This document shows positions 1 through 8,685 of a stretch of 64,000 bases of DNA, in pieces; the stretch's first letter is position 1; each line of letters begins with the position of its first letter. The notes beneath the pieces were generated by a model. The model was not told where the DNA came from, made no database searches, and worked only from the letters and a program-made list of their open reading frames with translations. Position numbers and translations under genes: made by a program. The DNA comes from Tenacibaculum haliotis (GTDB lineage Bacteria > Bacteroidota > Bacteroidia > Flavobacteriales > Flavobacteriaceae): NCBI RefSeq assembly GCF_025215075.1, contig NZ_JAOBTH010000029.1:248001-312000 (forward strand). Direction: 5' to 3'.

Positions 1-296
1 TCTACATTTTTAGCTAACGCCTCTTCATTTAGTAAATTACGTTCGTCTGATTTTCCTGACGGATCACCAATCATTCCCGTAGCTCCTCCTACCAAAGCAA
101 CTGGCTTATGCCCTGCTTTTTCAAGATGTACAAGTAATATAATAGGTACTAAACTACCAATGTGTAATGAATCAGAGGTTGGATCAAAACCAATATATGC
201 CGCCGTCATTTCTTTTTGTAATTGCTCTTCTGTTCCTGGCATCATGTCGTGAATCATTCCACGCCAACGTAATTCTTCTACTAAATTTTTGGTCAT
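1..296 (-). CDS. tyrS: Tyrosyl-tRNA synthetase, N-terminal part (runs off the window)
   Basis: Only the first 98 codons are present; the gene continues past base 1. The translation starts [14 protein letters not shown] and contains the class I aminoacyl-tRNA synthetase signature as [15 protein letters not shown] (HIGH box in the form HIGS), followed by [17 protein letters not shown], which is typical of bacterial TyrRS. The enzyme charges tRNA-Tyr in the cytoplasm. The ATG at 296-294 is the only sensible start, and a -7 box (TATCTTTG on the minus strand) sits 21 bases upstream of it. The gene is divergent from the epimerase at 358. Confidence 0.95.
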   Translation of the reverse strand, partial: MTKNLVEELRWRGMIHDMMPGTEEQLQKEMTAAYIGFDPTSDSLHIGSLVPIILLVHLEKAGHKPVALVGGATGMIGDPSGKSDERNLLNEEALAKNV

Positions 297-316
297 TTTT
301 ATGAGTTTTAAAGAGA

Positions 317-324
317 CAAAGATA
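317..324 (-). promoter_or_regulatory. -7 promoter element of tyrS
   Basis: The minus strand reads TATCTTTG, a perfect match to the Bacteroidota -7 consensus TAnnTTTG, 21 bases before the tyrS ATG. No TTTG at the usual 17-21 nt distance is visible, so this is a half-supported promoter. It lies inside the longest possible reading of the divergent epimerase gene and therefore argues for the shorter start of that gene. Confidence 0.45.
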
Positions 325-357
325 CATTTATCGTTCAAAAAATTCTATTTTCGTTAT

Positions 358-1359
358 ATGATTTTAGTTACAGGAGGAACAGGATTGGTAGGATCACATT
401 TATTATATCATTTAACTCAAAAAAATGATACAATACGTGCTATTTATAGAACGGAAAAAAAGAAAGAACACGTCAAAAAAATATTTTCTTATTATACAGA
501 TGATGTTGAGCTCTTCTTTGCTAAAATAGAATGGGTTAAGGCTGATATTACCGAAGTACCTTCTCTAATTCCTGTTTTTAAAAACATAACGAGCGTTTAT
601 CATTGTGCAGCTTTGGTTTCTTTTAACCTGAAAGATTATAGACAAATGCGTCAGGTAAATATTGAAGGTACAGCAAATATGATTAATCTTTCTATTGATG
701 CTAAAGTTGGTAAGTTTTGTTTTGTAAGTTCAATTGCTGCTGTTGGAAATTCTATAAACGGTAAACCTATTGACGAAGAAAATGAATGGTCTGATGAAGA
801 CAATAATAGCGGATATTCTATTACAAAGTATGGAGCTGAAATGGAAGTTTGGCGAGGCAGTCAAGAAGGATTAAATGCTGTAATTCTGAATCCGGGAGTA
901 ATATTAGGAAGTGGTTTTTGGAATGAAGGATCTGGTAAATTATTTACGCAAATAAATAATGGATTAAAGTTTTATACTGAAGGAATAACTGGTTTTGTAG
1001 GCGTACAAGACGTGGTGAAATCAATGATTTTATTGATGAACTCTGATATTAAAAACGAACGTTTTGTTTTGGTGTCAGAAAACAAATCATTTAAAGATAT
1101 TTTAGTTGCTATCGCAGATGGATTAGATAAAAAAAGACCATCAGTAAAAGTAGGAAAACTAATAACTTCTTTTTTATGGAGGATTGATTTGGTAGTAACT
1201 TTTTTAACAAAAAAAGAACCTTTGCTAACTAAAAATTCAGCAAAGGCCTCTCATAATAAATCTTACTATTCATCAGAAAAAATAAAAAGAGAATTAAATT
1301 TTAAATTCGAATTAATCAATAAAACTATCACTCAAATTTGTAAAAATCTAGGCGCATAA
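358..1359 (+). CDS. NAD-dependent epimerase/dehydratase family protein
   Basis: A 333-aa extended short-chain dehydrogenase. The Rossmann motif TGGTGLVG is at residues 5-12, the catalytic YxxxK pair is YSITK at 153-157, and the upstream Ser lies in FVSS near 124. Members reduce or epimerise nucleotide-activated sugars or related ketones; the substrate cannot be told from sequence. I start it at the ATG at 358 because the fold begins there (MILVTGGTG). Upstream TTG/ATG codons at 289 and 301 would add a lysine/phenylalanine-rich tail overlapping the tyrS start and its -7 box. It converges with the DUF4296 gene with no gap: the two stop codons abut at 1359/1360. Confidence 0.85.
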   Translation: MILVTGGTGLVGSHLLYHLTQKNDTIRAIYRTEKKKEHVKKIFSYYTDDVELFFAKIEWVKADITEVPSLIPVFKNITSVYHCAALVSFNLKDYRQMRQVNIEGTANMINLSIDAKVGKFCFVSSIAAVGNSINGKPIDEENEWSDEDNNSGYSITKYGAEMEVWRGSQEGLNAVILNPGVILGSGFWNEGSGKLFTQINNGLKFYTEGITGFVGVQDVVKSMILLMNSDIKNERFVLVSENKSFKDILVAIADGLDKKRPSVKVGKLITSFLWRIDLVVTFLTKKEPLLTKNSAKASHNKSYYSSEKIKRELNFKFELINKTITQICKNLGA

Positions 1360-1812
1360 TTATTTACGTTTCTTTAATTCAATTAATTTATCTTTAAAAA
1401 CAATTTTACTTTCTTTTATCTCTTCTAACAGCTCTACTTTTTCTGGTTTTATGCTTCTTTTTTTATTTAAACTATCTTTTCCGATATAAAACAATTCTAT
1501 AGAGTCTATATTCGATTTTACTTTTTTAATCAAATCGGTATATTCTTCTGTTTTAGAAACATAGTACTTATTACTAATATCAAATCGTGTACTATCTATT
1601 TTATACTTTTCGTACACCAATATCATATAGTTTTTTTCTTTCTTTAAAAACTTATTCTTAACATTATTAGCAGATGATGCAATAAACATATCAGTTAATA
1701 ACGCAACCATAGAATCTTTAGGAATTAAAGTTTTTGGTTCTTTATAAATTGTATTACTTGAGGTACAAGAAATACTAATCGAAGCAATAAGTATGTAAAT
1801 AAGTTTTTTCAT
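1360..1812 (-). CDS. DUF4296 domain lipoprotein
   Basis: A 150-aa protein with a lipoprotein signal: a hydrophobic stretch then SISC with Cys16 as the likely lipidation site. The mature part carries the DUF4296 pattern (LIPKDSMVALLTDMFIA, a tyrosine-rich YMILVYEKYKID block and a lysine-rich tail). The family is restricted to Bacteroidota and has no assigned function. It follows the dihydroorotase gene directly: its ATG at 1812-1810 abuts the pyrC stop at 1815-1813, so the two are probably cotranscribed in the order mannose synthase - pyrC - this gene. Confidence 0.75.
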   Translation of the reverse strand: MKKLIYILIASISISCTSSNTIYKEPKTLIPKDSMVALLTDMFIASSANNVKNKFLKKEKNYMILVYEKYKIDSTRFDISNKYYVSKTEEYTDLIKKVKSNIDSIELFYIGKDSLNKKRSIKPEKVELLEEIKESKIVFKDKLIELKKRK

Positions 1813-3150
1813 CTATATTTTAAACTCTAATCGTTTTCCTTTCGTATTCTCATCAAAAACTCCGTTAGCAAACATTAAATTTCCATTCACAAAAGTATGC
1901 GTTATCTTACTTGAAAACGCTACATTTTCAAAAGGAGACCATCCACATTTGTATAAAATATTTTCTTTTGTAACTGTCCAACTATCATCTGTATCTATCA
2001 ATACTAAATCAGCAAAATATCCTTCTTTAATAAAACCGCGGTTTTCTACTTTAAATAGTTTTGCTGGATTATGACACATCTTCTCAACTGCTTTTTCAAT
2101 TGACAAAACACCTTCTTTTACTTTTTCTAAAATTGCAGGTATTGCATGTTGCACTAATGGCCCGCCACTTGGTGCTTTCATATACACATTATCTTTTTCC
2201 TCTAGCGTATGCGGAGCATGGTCGGTTGCGATTACATCGATTCTATCATCTAGTAAAGCCTTCCATAAACCATCTTTATCTTTTTGAGATTTAACAGCAG
2301 GATTCCATTTAATATGTGTTCCTTTTGTATCGTAATCTTTATCTGTAAACCATAAATGATGTACACAAACTTCCGCCGTAATCTTCTTTTCTTCTAACGG
2401 AATATCATTTCTAAATAGGTGTGTTTCTTTTGCTGTTGATAAATGAAAGACATGTAACCTTGCGCCTGTTTTTTTTGCCAATTCAATAGCTCTTGATGAA
2501 GACAAATAACACGCCTCTTCACTCCTTATAACTGGGTGGTATTTTAACGGAATATCATCGCCATATTTTGCTTTGTATACTTCCGTGTTTTTTCTGATCG
2601 TTGCTTCGTCTTCACAATGTACAGAAATTAACATATCTGTTGATGAGAATATCTTCTCTAAAACTTCTTCATTATCAACCAACATATTTCCTGTTGATGA
2701 ACCTAAGAACAACTTAATTCCTGCTACATTTCTAGGATTTGTTTTTAATAATTCATCCAAATTATCATTCGTTCCACCAAACATAAACGAGTAATTTGCA
2801 TACGATGTTTTAGAAGCTGTTTTAAATTTATCTTCTAATAATTTTTGAGTGGTTGCTTGTGGCACCGTATTTGGCATTTCAATAAAAGATGTAATTCCAC
2901 CCGCAATTGCCGCTTTACTTTCGGTTGCTATATTTGCTTTATGAGTTAAACCTGGCTCACGAAAATGTACTTGATCATCGATCATACCAGGAATTAAATA
3001 TTTTCCTTCAGCATCGATAACCTCAACATTTGAAGTTACTGAAATTTCTGTTGAAATTTCTTTAATATAATTTCCTTCAATTAAAACATCGCCTTTAAAA
3101 ACCTTGTTTTCGTTAACGATATTTGCATTTTTTATTAAATATGACTTCAT
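1813..3150 (-). CDS. pyrC: Dihydroorotase
   Basis: A 445-aa amidohydrolase for pyrimidine synthesis (carbamoyl aspartate to dihydroorotate), cytoplasmic. It shows EMPNT near residues 91-95, the lysine region GIKLFLGSSTGNM expected to carry the carbamylated Lys, and the metal/catalytic block VIATDHAPHT. The normally conserved HxH metal motif (DxHVHxREPG) reads DDQVHFREPG here, so the first His is replaced by Gln60 while His62 remains. This may be a family-wide feature of Bacteroidota enzymes. Spacing to the mannose synthase stop is 2 bp, so they form one transcription unit. The alternative assignment is dihydropyrimidinase or another cyclic amidase, but length and motifs favour PyrC. Confidence 0.9.
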   Translation of the reverse strand: MKSYLIKNANIVNENKVFKGDVLIEGNYIKEISTEISVTSNVEVIDAEGKYLIPGMIDDQVHFREPGLTHKANIATESKAAIAGGITSFIEMPNTVPQATTQKLLEDKFKTASKTSYANYSFMFGGTNDNLDELLKTNPRNVAGIKLFLGSSTGNMLVDNEEVLEKIFSSTDMLISVHCEDEATIRKNTEVYKAKYGDDIPLKYHPVIRSEEACYLSSSRAIELAKKTGARLHVFHLSTAKETHLFRNDIPLEEKKITAEVCVHHLWFTDKDYDTKGTHIKWNPAVKSQKDKDGLWKALLDDRIDVIATDHAPHTLEEKDNVYMKAPSGGPLVQHAIPAILEKVKEGVLSIEKAVEKMCHNPAKLFKVENRGFIKEGYFADLVLIDTDDSWTVTKENILYKCGWSPFENVAFSSKITHTFVNGNLMFANGVFDENTKGKRLEFKI

Positions 3151-3152
3151 AA

Positions 3153-3875
3153 TTATTTTGGTAAACCTTTTAATCTCATTTTTATAACTCCGAATACTGC
3201 TTCTTTTATAATACCAGAACTCAGCTTTGATTCTCCTAAAATTCTATCAGTAAATATAACAGAAACCTCTTTTATAGTAAATTGATGTTTCCACGATTTA
3301 AATTTCATTTCTATCTGAAAAGCATATCCTATAAATTTAATTTTATCTAATTTAATAGTTTCTAAAACTTCTCTTTTATAACATACGAAACCAGCTGTGG
3401 TATCGTGTATTGGCATTCCTGTAATTAATCGCACGTATTTTGATGCAAAATATGATAATAACACTCTGCTCATAGGCCAATTAACCACATTTACCCCTAC
3501 AGAATAACGAGATCCTATAGCAACGTCAGCGTCATTATTTTTACATGCCTCATATAATTTTATTAAATCGTTTGGATTATGAGAAAAATCAGCATCCATT
3601 TCTATTATAAAATCATACCCTTTGTTTATTGCCCATTTAAATCCATGGATATAAGCAGTTCCTAAACCATTTTTACCTGTTCTTTTTTCTATATAAAGTT
3701 TGTTAGGGTATTCTTTTTGTAACTTTTCTACGATGGTTGCTGTTCCGTCGGGGGAATTATCATCAACAACTAAAATATCAAACTCTTTTTCTTGACTAAA
3801 AGTTGCTTGTATGATAGCCGCTATGTTTTCTTTTTCGTTATAAGTAGGAATTATAACTAAAGCGTCTGATTTCAT
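3153..3875 (-). CDS. Polyprenol monophosphomannose synthase (GT2)
   Basis: A 240-aa dolichol-phosphate-mannose-synthase-type glycosyltransferase: IIPTYNEKENI at the N terminus, DDNSPDGT, and the metal-binding DADFSHNP. It transfers mannose from GDP-mannose to polyprenyl phosphate at the cytoplasmic face of the inner membrane and has no C-terminal membrane segment. I chose the ATG at 3875. A longer frame from 3908 exists, but a perfect -7 box (3905-3898) lies inside it and the extra 11 residues precede the conserved fold. The lipid-linked mannose it makes could feed the mannosyltransferase encoded at 16376-17839. Confidence 0.88.
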   Translation of the reverse strand: MKSDALVIIPTYNEKENIAAIIQATFSQEKEFDILVVDDNSPDGTATIVEKLQKEYPNKLYIEKRTGKNGLGTAYIHGFKWAINKGYDFIIEMDADFSHNPNDLIKLYEACKNNDADVAIGSRYSVGVNVVNWPMSRVLLSYFASKYVRLITGMPIHDTTAGFVCYKREVLETIKLDKIKFIGYAFQIEMKFKSWKHQFTIKEVSVIFTDRILGESKLSSGIIKEAVFGVIKMRLKGLPK

Positions 3876-3897
3876 GTAATTTTCATCTAAAACTAGG

Positions 3898-3905
3898 CAA
3901 ATATA
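3898..3905 (-). promoter_or_regulatory. -7 element for the mannose synthase - pyrC - DUF4296 unit
   Basis: The minus strand reads TATATTTG (TAnnTTTG consensus), 22 bases upstream of the ATG at 3875. It sits back to back with the plus-strand -7 box at 3920-3927, only 14 bases apart, giving a compact divergent promoter pair. No clear -33 TTTG is seen. Confidence 0.55.
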
Positions 3906-3919
3906 CACTAAATAATCAC

Positions 3920-3927
3920 TAATTTTG
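3920..3927 (+). promoter_or_regulatory. -7 element for the DUF4271 - hemD unit
   Basis: TAATTTTG matches TAnnTTTG and ends 10 bases before the ATG at 3938, implying a very short leader, which is common in this phylum. Confidence 0.5.
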
Positions 3928-3937
3928 TGTTAAATAA

Positions 3938-4597
3938 ATGCATAAAAAGGTACAATTGCAAGCAATAGAACGTGTTATAACTGATAATAATTGGATTACT
4001 TTAGTAATTATATTTGCTGTTGTTTTATTAGCAACCCTAAAATTACTGAAACCAAATAGATTATTAGGATATCTTTTCGCTTTTCTTACCTCTGGTTTTT
4101 TCAAAAAGAAAGTTGAAGATAACACCTCTTTTTATGAACCTTTTAATTTATTGTTTTTTTTATTTTCTTCAATAATAATTTCATTGTTTTTGTTCTTGGT
4201 TGTAAACTTTACACCATATGAACATAACTTTATAAACTATTTAATCGTATTTTCAGTTGTTATTTTATACCTCTCTATTAAACATTTCATAAACGTAACT
4301 ATAACTAATACACTAGGTCTTTCAACTATTTTAAAGTATTTTTTGGTTGTAAAATCAGGCTACTTAAAAAGCCTTAGTTTATGGCTATTTCCTGCGATAA
4401 TTGTACATCAATACACATTTAATAGTAATACATTTTTACTAACTATTTTTGGTATCTTATTTGTTTTCAGGGCTTTTTTAATTTTAAAGAATAACAAAAG
4501 AATAGTTATGCGCAAGTTATTTTATTTTATTTTGTACTTTTGCACCCTTGAAATAGCACCGCTATTGATTGCTTATAAAATAACAATGACTACGTAA
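3938..4597 (+). CDS. DUF4271 integral membrane protein
   Basis: A 219-aa, strongly hydrophobic protein with about six predicted membrane segments. The C-terminal block LFYFILYFCTLEIAPLLIAYK is the hallmark of DUF4271, a Bacteroidota family without known function. It is followed after 12 bases by hemD. The repeated association with HemD suggests a common transcript but not necessarily a common role. Confidence 0.75.
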   Translation: MHKKVQLQAIERVITDNNWITLVIIFAVVLLATLKLLKPNRLLGYLFAFLTSGFFKKKVEDNTSFYEPFNLLFFLFSSIIISLFLFLVVNFTPYEHNFINYLIVFSVVILYLSIKHFINVTITNTLGLSTILKYFLVVKSGYLKSLSLWLFPAIIVHQYTFNSNTFLLTIFGILFVFRAFLILKNNKRIVMRKLFYFILYFCTLEIAPLLIAYKITMTT

Positions 4598-4609
4598 AGA
4601 GAAAAACAC

Positions 4610-5356
4610 ATGAAAGTAAAAACTATTTTAGTTTCTCAACCAGCTCCTAAGACGGAAACTTCTCCTTATTTTGATTTAGCTGAAAAACAAAAAGTAAAAA
4701 TTGATTTCCGCTCTTTTATTCATGTTGAAGGTATTGATGGAAAAGAAGTTAGGTCTCAAAAAATTGACTTAAACAACTACACCGCAATTATCTTAACAAG
4801 CAGAAATGCTGTTGACCATTTTTTTAGAATTGCTGAAGAAATGCGTTTTACAGTTCCTGATTCTATGAAATATTTTTGTCAATCTGAAGCCGTGGCTTTT
4901 TATTTACAAAAATATGTTGTGTACAGAAAACGAAAGATTTATGTTGGTACCAGAACTTTTCCAGAACTAATAAAATCAATAAAAAAACACAAAGACGAGA
5001 AATTCTTATTACCATCTTCGGATAAATTAAAACCATTAATCCCTGCTGAGCTAGATAAATTAGGTGTTGATTGGAAACGTGCAGATTTATATAAAACTGT
5101 GGTAAGTGATTTATCTGACTTAGAAGATGTTTTTTATGATGTTTTAGTATTTTTTAGCCCTTCTGGAATTGATAGTTTATTTGAAAATTTTCCTGATTTC
5201 AAACAAAACGAGACAAGAATAGCTGTTTTCGGAAACTCAACCATTAAAGCTGTTGAAGATAGAGGCTTACGTGTAGATATCGCTGCGCCAACTCCTGAAA
5301 CACCTTCTATGACTATGGCTTTAGATAAATATATTAAAGACCTTAATAAAAAGTAA
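4610..5356 (+). CDS. hemD: Uroporphyrinogen-III synthase
   Basis: A 248-aa protein of the HemD fold: an N-terminal half with ILTSRNAVDHFF (conserved T/S-S-xNAV/G motif), a central interdomain strand and a C-terminal half with VLVFFSPSGIDSLFENFP. HemD closes hydroxymethylbilane to uroporphyrinogen III in haem synthesis. HemD is poorly conserved, so the assignment rests on this two-lobe pattern. It is second in the DUF4271-hemD unit and is followed by a strong terminator at 5380-5413. Confidence 0.82.
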   Translation: MKVKTILVSQPAPKTETSPYFDLAEKQKVKIDFRSFIHVEGIDGKEVRSQKIDLNNYTAIILTSRNAVDHFFRIAEEMRFTVPDSMKYFCQSEAVAFYLQKYVVYRKRKIYVGTRTFPELIKSIKKHKDEKFLLPSSDKLKPLIPAELDKLGVDWKRADLYKTVVSDLSDLEDVFYDVLVFFSPSGIDSLFENFPDFKQNETRIAVFGNSTIKAVEDRGLRVDIAAPTPETPSMTMALDKYIKDLNKK

Positions 5357-5379
5357 TTTTCACTTTTTAACACATACAT

Positions 5380-5413
5380 AAAAACCGTCAAATGAAATTT
5401 TTGACGGTTTTTT
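5380..5413 (+). terminator. Intrinsic terminator after hemD
   Basis: A 13-bp stem (AAAAACCGTCAAA / TTTGACGGTTTTT) with a 6-nt loop is followed by a T run. It is A/T symmetric at the base, so it could work on both strands, but only the plus-strand gene ends here. Confidence 0.85.
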
Positions 5414-5479
5414 CTATTTAAATCTGTAAGTAAAAAATAAGTTCATCGTCAAAATTAGAATACTAAAAATTCTTATTAA

Positions 5480-6475
5480 ATGATCTTATCTCTTCTTTTT
5501 ATTACTGCTTGCTTTTTAGCTTATAGTAATGGCGCTAATGACAACTTTAAAGGTGTTGCTACTTTATTTGGCGCAGGAATTACTAATTATAAAAAAGCAA
5601 TTAATTGGGCAACAATTACCACTTTTTCGGGTGCTGTTGCTGCAATTTTCTTAGCAGAAGAATTAGTAAAGAATTTTTCAGGAAAAGGATTAGTTCCAAA
5701 TGAATTAATACAAACTCCAATTTTTGCAATTGCAATTGCCTTAGGAGCAGCAATTACTGTTTTTGGAGCAACCAAAATAGGAATGCCAATATCAACTACA
5801 CATAGTTTAGTTGGAGGATTATTTGGAGCTGGAGTTATCGCTGTTGGCTCTGAGTTTAATTTTGAAAAACTAGGAAATACTTTTTTAATCCCTTTAGTTG
5901 TTAGCCCATTAATGGCAGCCGTTTTAAGTTTGATTGCGTATTTATTATTTAAGTTTTTTAGAAAAAGAATATCCTCTTTAAATAAAGAAAAACCAGCTTT
6001 ACTAGGAATAAGCTCTCCAAAAGTTTTAGACTTTTTACACTATATAAGTTCTGGAATTGTAAGTTTTGCTAGAGGCCTAAATGATACGCCTAAAATTGTA
6101 GGGTTATTAATCATCATCAATACAATTAATATAAAATGGAGTATGATTTCTGTGGCCATTATTATGTCTTTAGGCGGATTGCTAAATGCTAAAAAAGTAG
6201 GAGAAACCATGAGTAAAAAAATTACAAAAATGAATTCAGGTCAAGGATTTACTGCCAATATGATTACTGGTTTATTAGTAACTACAGCAAGTATTCATGG
6301 ATTACCAGTATCTACAACTCACGTTTCTGTTGGTGCTCTTTTTGGAATTGGAACTGTTACCAAAAAAGCAGATTATAAAATAATTGGAAAAATTATCTTA
6401 TCCTGGATACTTACCTTACCTGTTGCGGCATTTATGAGCGCAATTATTTTTAAAATATTAGAAACAATCGTATAA
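5480..6475 (+). CDS. Inorganic phosphate transporter, PiT family
   Basis: A 331-aa inner-membrane permease with about 9-10 hydrophobic segments. Both copies of the family signature are present: YSNGANDNFKGVATL near the N terminus and FARGLNDTPKIVGLL in the second half, each followed by a PISTTHSL / PVSTTHVS block. PiT proteins bring in metal-phosphate complexes with protons (or sodium). The gene appears monocistronic, after the hemD terminator and 44 bp before the hydroxylase gene. Confidence 0.92.
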   Translation: MILSLLFITACFLAYSNGANDNFKGVATLFGAGITNYKKAINWATITTFSGAVAAIFLAEELVKNFSGKGLVPNELIQTPIFAIAIALGAAITVFGATKIGMPISTTHSLVGGLFGAGVIAVGSEFNFEKLGNTFLIPLVVSPLMAAVLSLIAYLLFKFFRKRISSLNKEKPALLGISSPKVLDFLHYISSGIVSFARGLNDTPKIVGLLIIINTINIKWSMISVAIIMSLGGLLNAKKVGETMSKKITKMNSGQGFTANMITGLLVTTASIHGLPVSTTHVSVGALFGIGTVTKKADYKIIGKIILSWILTLPVAAFMSAIIFKILETIV

Positions 6476-6519
6476 AATTATTACATTTATTTCGTCCTTT
6501 TCAACAACACTACTATCTA

Positions 6520-7404
6520 ATGAATAAATACTTTGATATCATAAAAAATTCTTATTCTGATTATTGGAACTATTTAAAGCAAACTGTTTTAATGCAACTG
6601 AATTGGGAGAATTATTTTTACGGATTAATTGTTATTTCTTTAGTTGTTTGGGTGTTAGAAATAGTTTTTCCTTGGCGAAAAAATCAATCAATATTTAGAA
6701 AAGATTTTTGGTTAGATGTTTTTTATATGTTTTTTAATTTTTTTTTATTAAATCTATTTATTTTAATTGCTTTATCAAACACAACTGCACAACTTTTTAA
6801 TGATCTTTTAAGTGTCTTTGATCTATCAATAGCCAACTTTCAATTGTTTAACATTAATGAATTTCCTTTTTGGGCACGAATTTTTACCTTTTTTATTATT
6901 ATAGATTTCGTGCAATGGTTTACGCACACATTATTACACAAATATGAGTTCTTATGGAAATTTCACAAGGTACATCACTCTGTAAAAGAAATGGGATTTG
7001 CAGCGCATTTACGATACCACTGGATGGAACCTGTACTCTATAATTCTATGAAATATATTCCGTTAGCAATCATGGGCGGATTCACAGCACAGGATGTTGC
7101 TGCTGTTCATTTTTTCAACATTACTATCGGGCATTTAAACCACGCTAATATTAATTGGGATTATGGTTTTTTAAAGTACATTTTAAACAATCCGAAAATG
7201 CATATTTGGCACCATGCAAAAGAATTACCCGAAAATAGAAAAACAGGTGTAAATTTCGGAATTACCTTAAGTATTTGGGACTACATTTTTAAAACCAATT
7301 ATATTCCGAATTCTGGTAGAGATATTGAAATTGGTTTTGAAGGAGATGAAAAATTCCCATCAACTTTTATTAAACAAGAAGCTTACCCATTAAATGAAAA
7401 GTAA
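6520..7404 (+). CDS. Sterol desaturase / fatty acid hydroxylase family protein
   Basis: A 294-aa membrane di-iron enzyme with four or more hydrophobic segments in the first 110 residues. The histidine boxes are all present: HTLLH, HKVHH, GHLNHAN and HIWHH. Such enzymes hydroxylate or desaturate lipids using O2; in Bacteroidota the substrates are probably fatty acids or carotenoids, but this cannot be read from the sequence. It converges with the barrel protein gene at 7423, leaving an 18-bp gap of A/T-rich sequence. Confidence 0.85.
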   Translation: MNKYFDIIKNSYSDYWNYLKQTVLMQLNWENYFYGLIVISLVVWVLEIVFPWRKNQSIFRKDFWLDVFYMFFNFFLLNLFILIALSNTTAQLFNDLLSVFDLSIANFQLFNINEFPFWARIFTFFIIIDFVQWFTHTLLHKYEFLWKFHKVHHSVKEMGFAAHLRYHWMEPVLYNSMKYIPLAIMGGFTAQDVAAVHFFNITIGHLNHANINWDYGFLKYILNNPKMHIWHHAKELPENRKTGVNFGITLSIWDYIFKTNYIPNSGRDIEIGFEGDEKFPSTFIKQEAYPLNEK

Positions 7405-7422
7405 TTTCAAAAAAAATATTTA

Positions 7423-8685
7423 TTAAAAATATTGCCCTATTCCGAATACAAGTCCTTTAGAAGCATTTTTGGTTAAACCGTAACCATAATCAATTCTAAA
7501 TATAGCATTAAATATTTTTTTATTGATAAACCGCAATCCAACTCCCGAATAAATTTGCATATTTTTTTCTTTTACAAAATCACTTAAACTCCCTCCTGGA
7601 TTTCTCCAAGTACCAGCATCAATAAATGTGTTTCCTTGTATTGCTAACCAGTTATTTTCATACATTGTATGTCTATATTCTGTATTTAAAACAATACTTC
7701 CTGTACCTCGGTCTACCAAAATACCAACACCTCTTAAATTCACATTATTATCTAATGCAAATGGTGCAAATGGGCTTTTTATATTTGAAGATAATCCTAT
7801 TCGCAATCGATTCGCCCAATTTCCGTTTTCACCAACCCGTTTATAATACAAAAAATCATTCCAAAAAATTAAAAAATCATTCTGATATTCGTTTTCAGAA
7901 ATTACATACTGACCATATAATTCGTTCTTAAATCCGTTTACATATTGATACTGATAATTTAAATTATCAAATGTATAAATTGTTTTAAATAACCACTTAT
8001 TTACATCTAATTTCAATGGAACTTCAGCCGAAATACTTCCTGATAAATAATCATATTTTTCTTTAAAATAATTCACTCCAAATTGGAGATTATTTTTAAA
8101 ATTTATTTGATACAAAGCAAGCGCTTCATATGACGTATTTTGATATTTATAATTTGCTGTTTTTTTATCAAAATATAAAGGCTCTTCACTTATCCATTTT
8201 TGATGATTTAAAGCTAATCCCCATTTGCTAGAAAATAATGTTGGTGCTCTAAAATTAATACCATAAGAATTAAAGCCATTATTTTGATAAAACCCACCTA
8301 AAGTAATATTTTGCCCTAAAAAATTGTAATCAGAAACTCCAATCTTATATGCTGTTTTATCACCAGTAACTATCCAGAGATTAAACTCAGGTATTAAGGT
8401 GTGGTTTTCTACAACATTTATTAAAACATTGTACTCGTTTTTGTGTGAATGAAACACCTGAAAAGAAGCATGAGAAATTGCAGGCAAACGTTTTAAACGA
8501 ATAATATCTTTACTTAATAAAGTAGAATCTAAAAGTGTATTTTTTTTAGTTTCTAGGATTTTTTTTATGAATGAAATTTTAGTTTTTTTTAACCCTTTAA
8601 TTTTTAAATCAAGAATATTGTTTTCTTGCGAAAACAAACTAAAATTAACACCTATAATTAAAATGAATATTATTTTATTTCGCAT
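7423..8685 (-). CDS. BamA/TamA-like outer membrane protein with one POTRA-like domain
   Basis: A 420-aa protein: signal peptide to about residue 19 (NFSLFSQ), one POTRA-like domain (about 23-95, with LKIKGLKKTKISFIKKIL and an NVVENHTLIP end), then a beta-barrel of the Omp85 surface-antigen type ending in aromatic IGQYF. It is much shorter than BamA (five POTRAs), resembling the small TamA-type members common in Bacteroidota. It may help insert or export envelope proteins. Its start overlaps the end of the GH113-like lipoprotein gene by 11 bp, so the two are translationally coupled. Confidence 0.75.
   Translation of the reverse strand: MRNKIIFILIIGVNFSLFSQENNILDLKIKGLKKTKISFIKKILETKKNTLLDSTLLSKDIIRLKRLPAISHASFQVFHSHKNEYNVLINVVENHTLIPEFNLWIVTGDKTAYKIGVSDYNFLGQNITLGGFYQNNGFNSYGINFRAPTLFSSKWGLALNHQKWISEEPLYFDKKTANYKYQNTSYEALALYQINFKNNLQFGVNYFKEKYDYLSGSISAEVPLKLDVNKWLFKTIYTFDNLNYQYQYVNGFKNELYGQYVISENEYQNDFLIFWNDFLYYKRVGENGNWANRLRIGLSSNIKSPFAPFALDNNVNLRGVGILVDRGTGSIVLNTEYRHTMYENNWLAIQGNTFIDAGTWRNPGGSLSDFVKEKNMQIYSGVGLRFINKKIFNAIFRIDYGYGLTKNASKGLVFGIGQYF

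Noticed and set aside
289..357. Longer N terminus for the NAD-dependent epimerase
   Set aside because: It needs a TTG or an ATG within the tyrS start and -7 box, adds a Lys/Phe-rich tail, and the Rossmann fold starts cleanly at the ATG at 358.
3876..3908. Longer start for the mannose synthase
   Set aside because: A perfect -7 box lies inside this extension; the conserved GT2 region starts after 3875.
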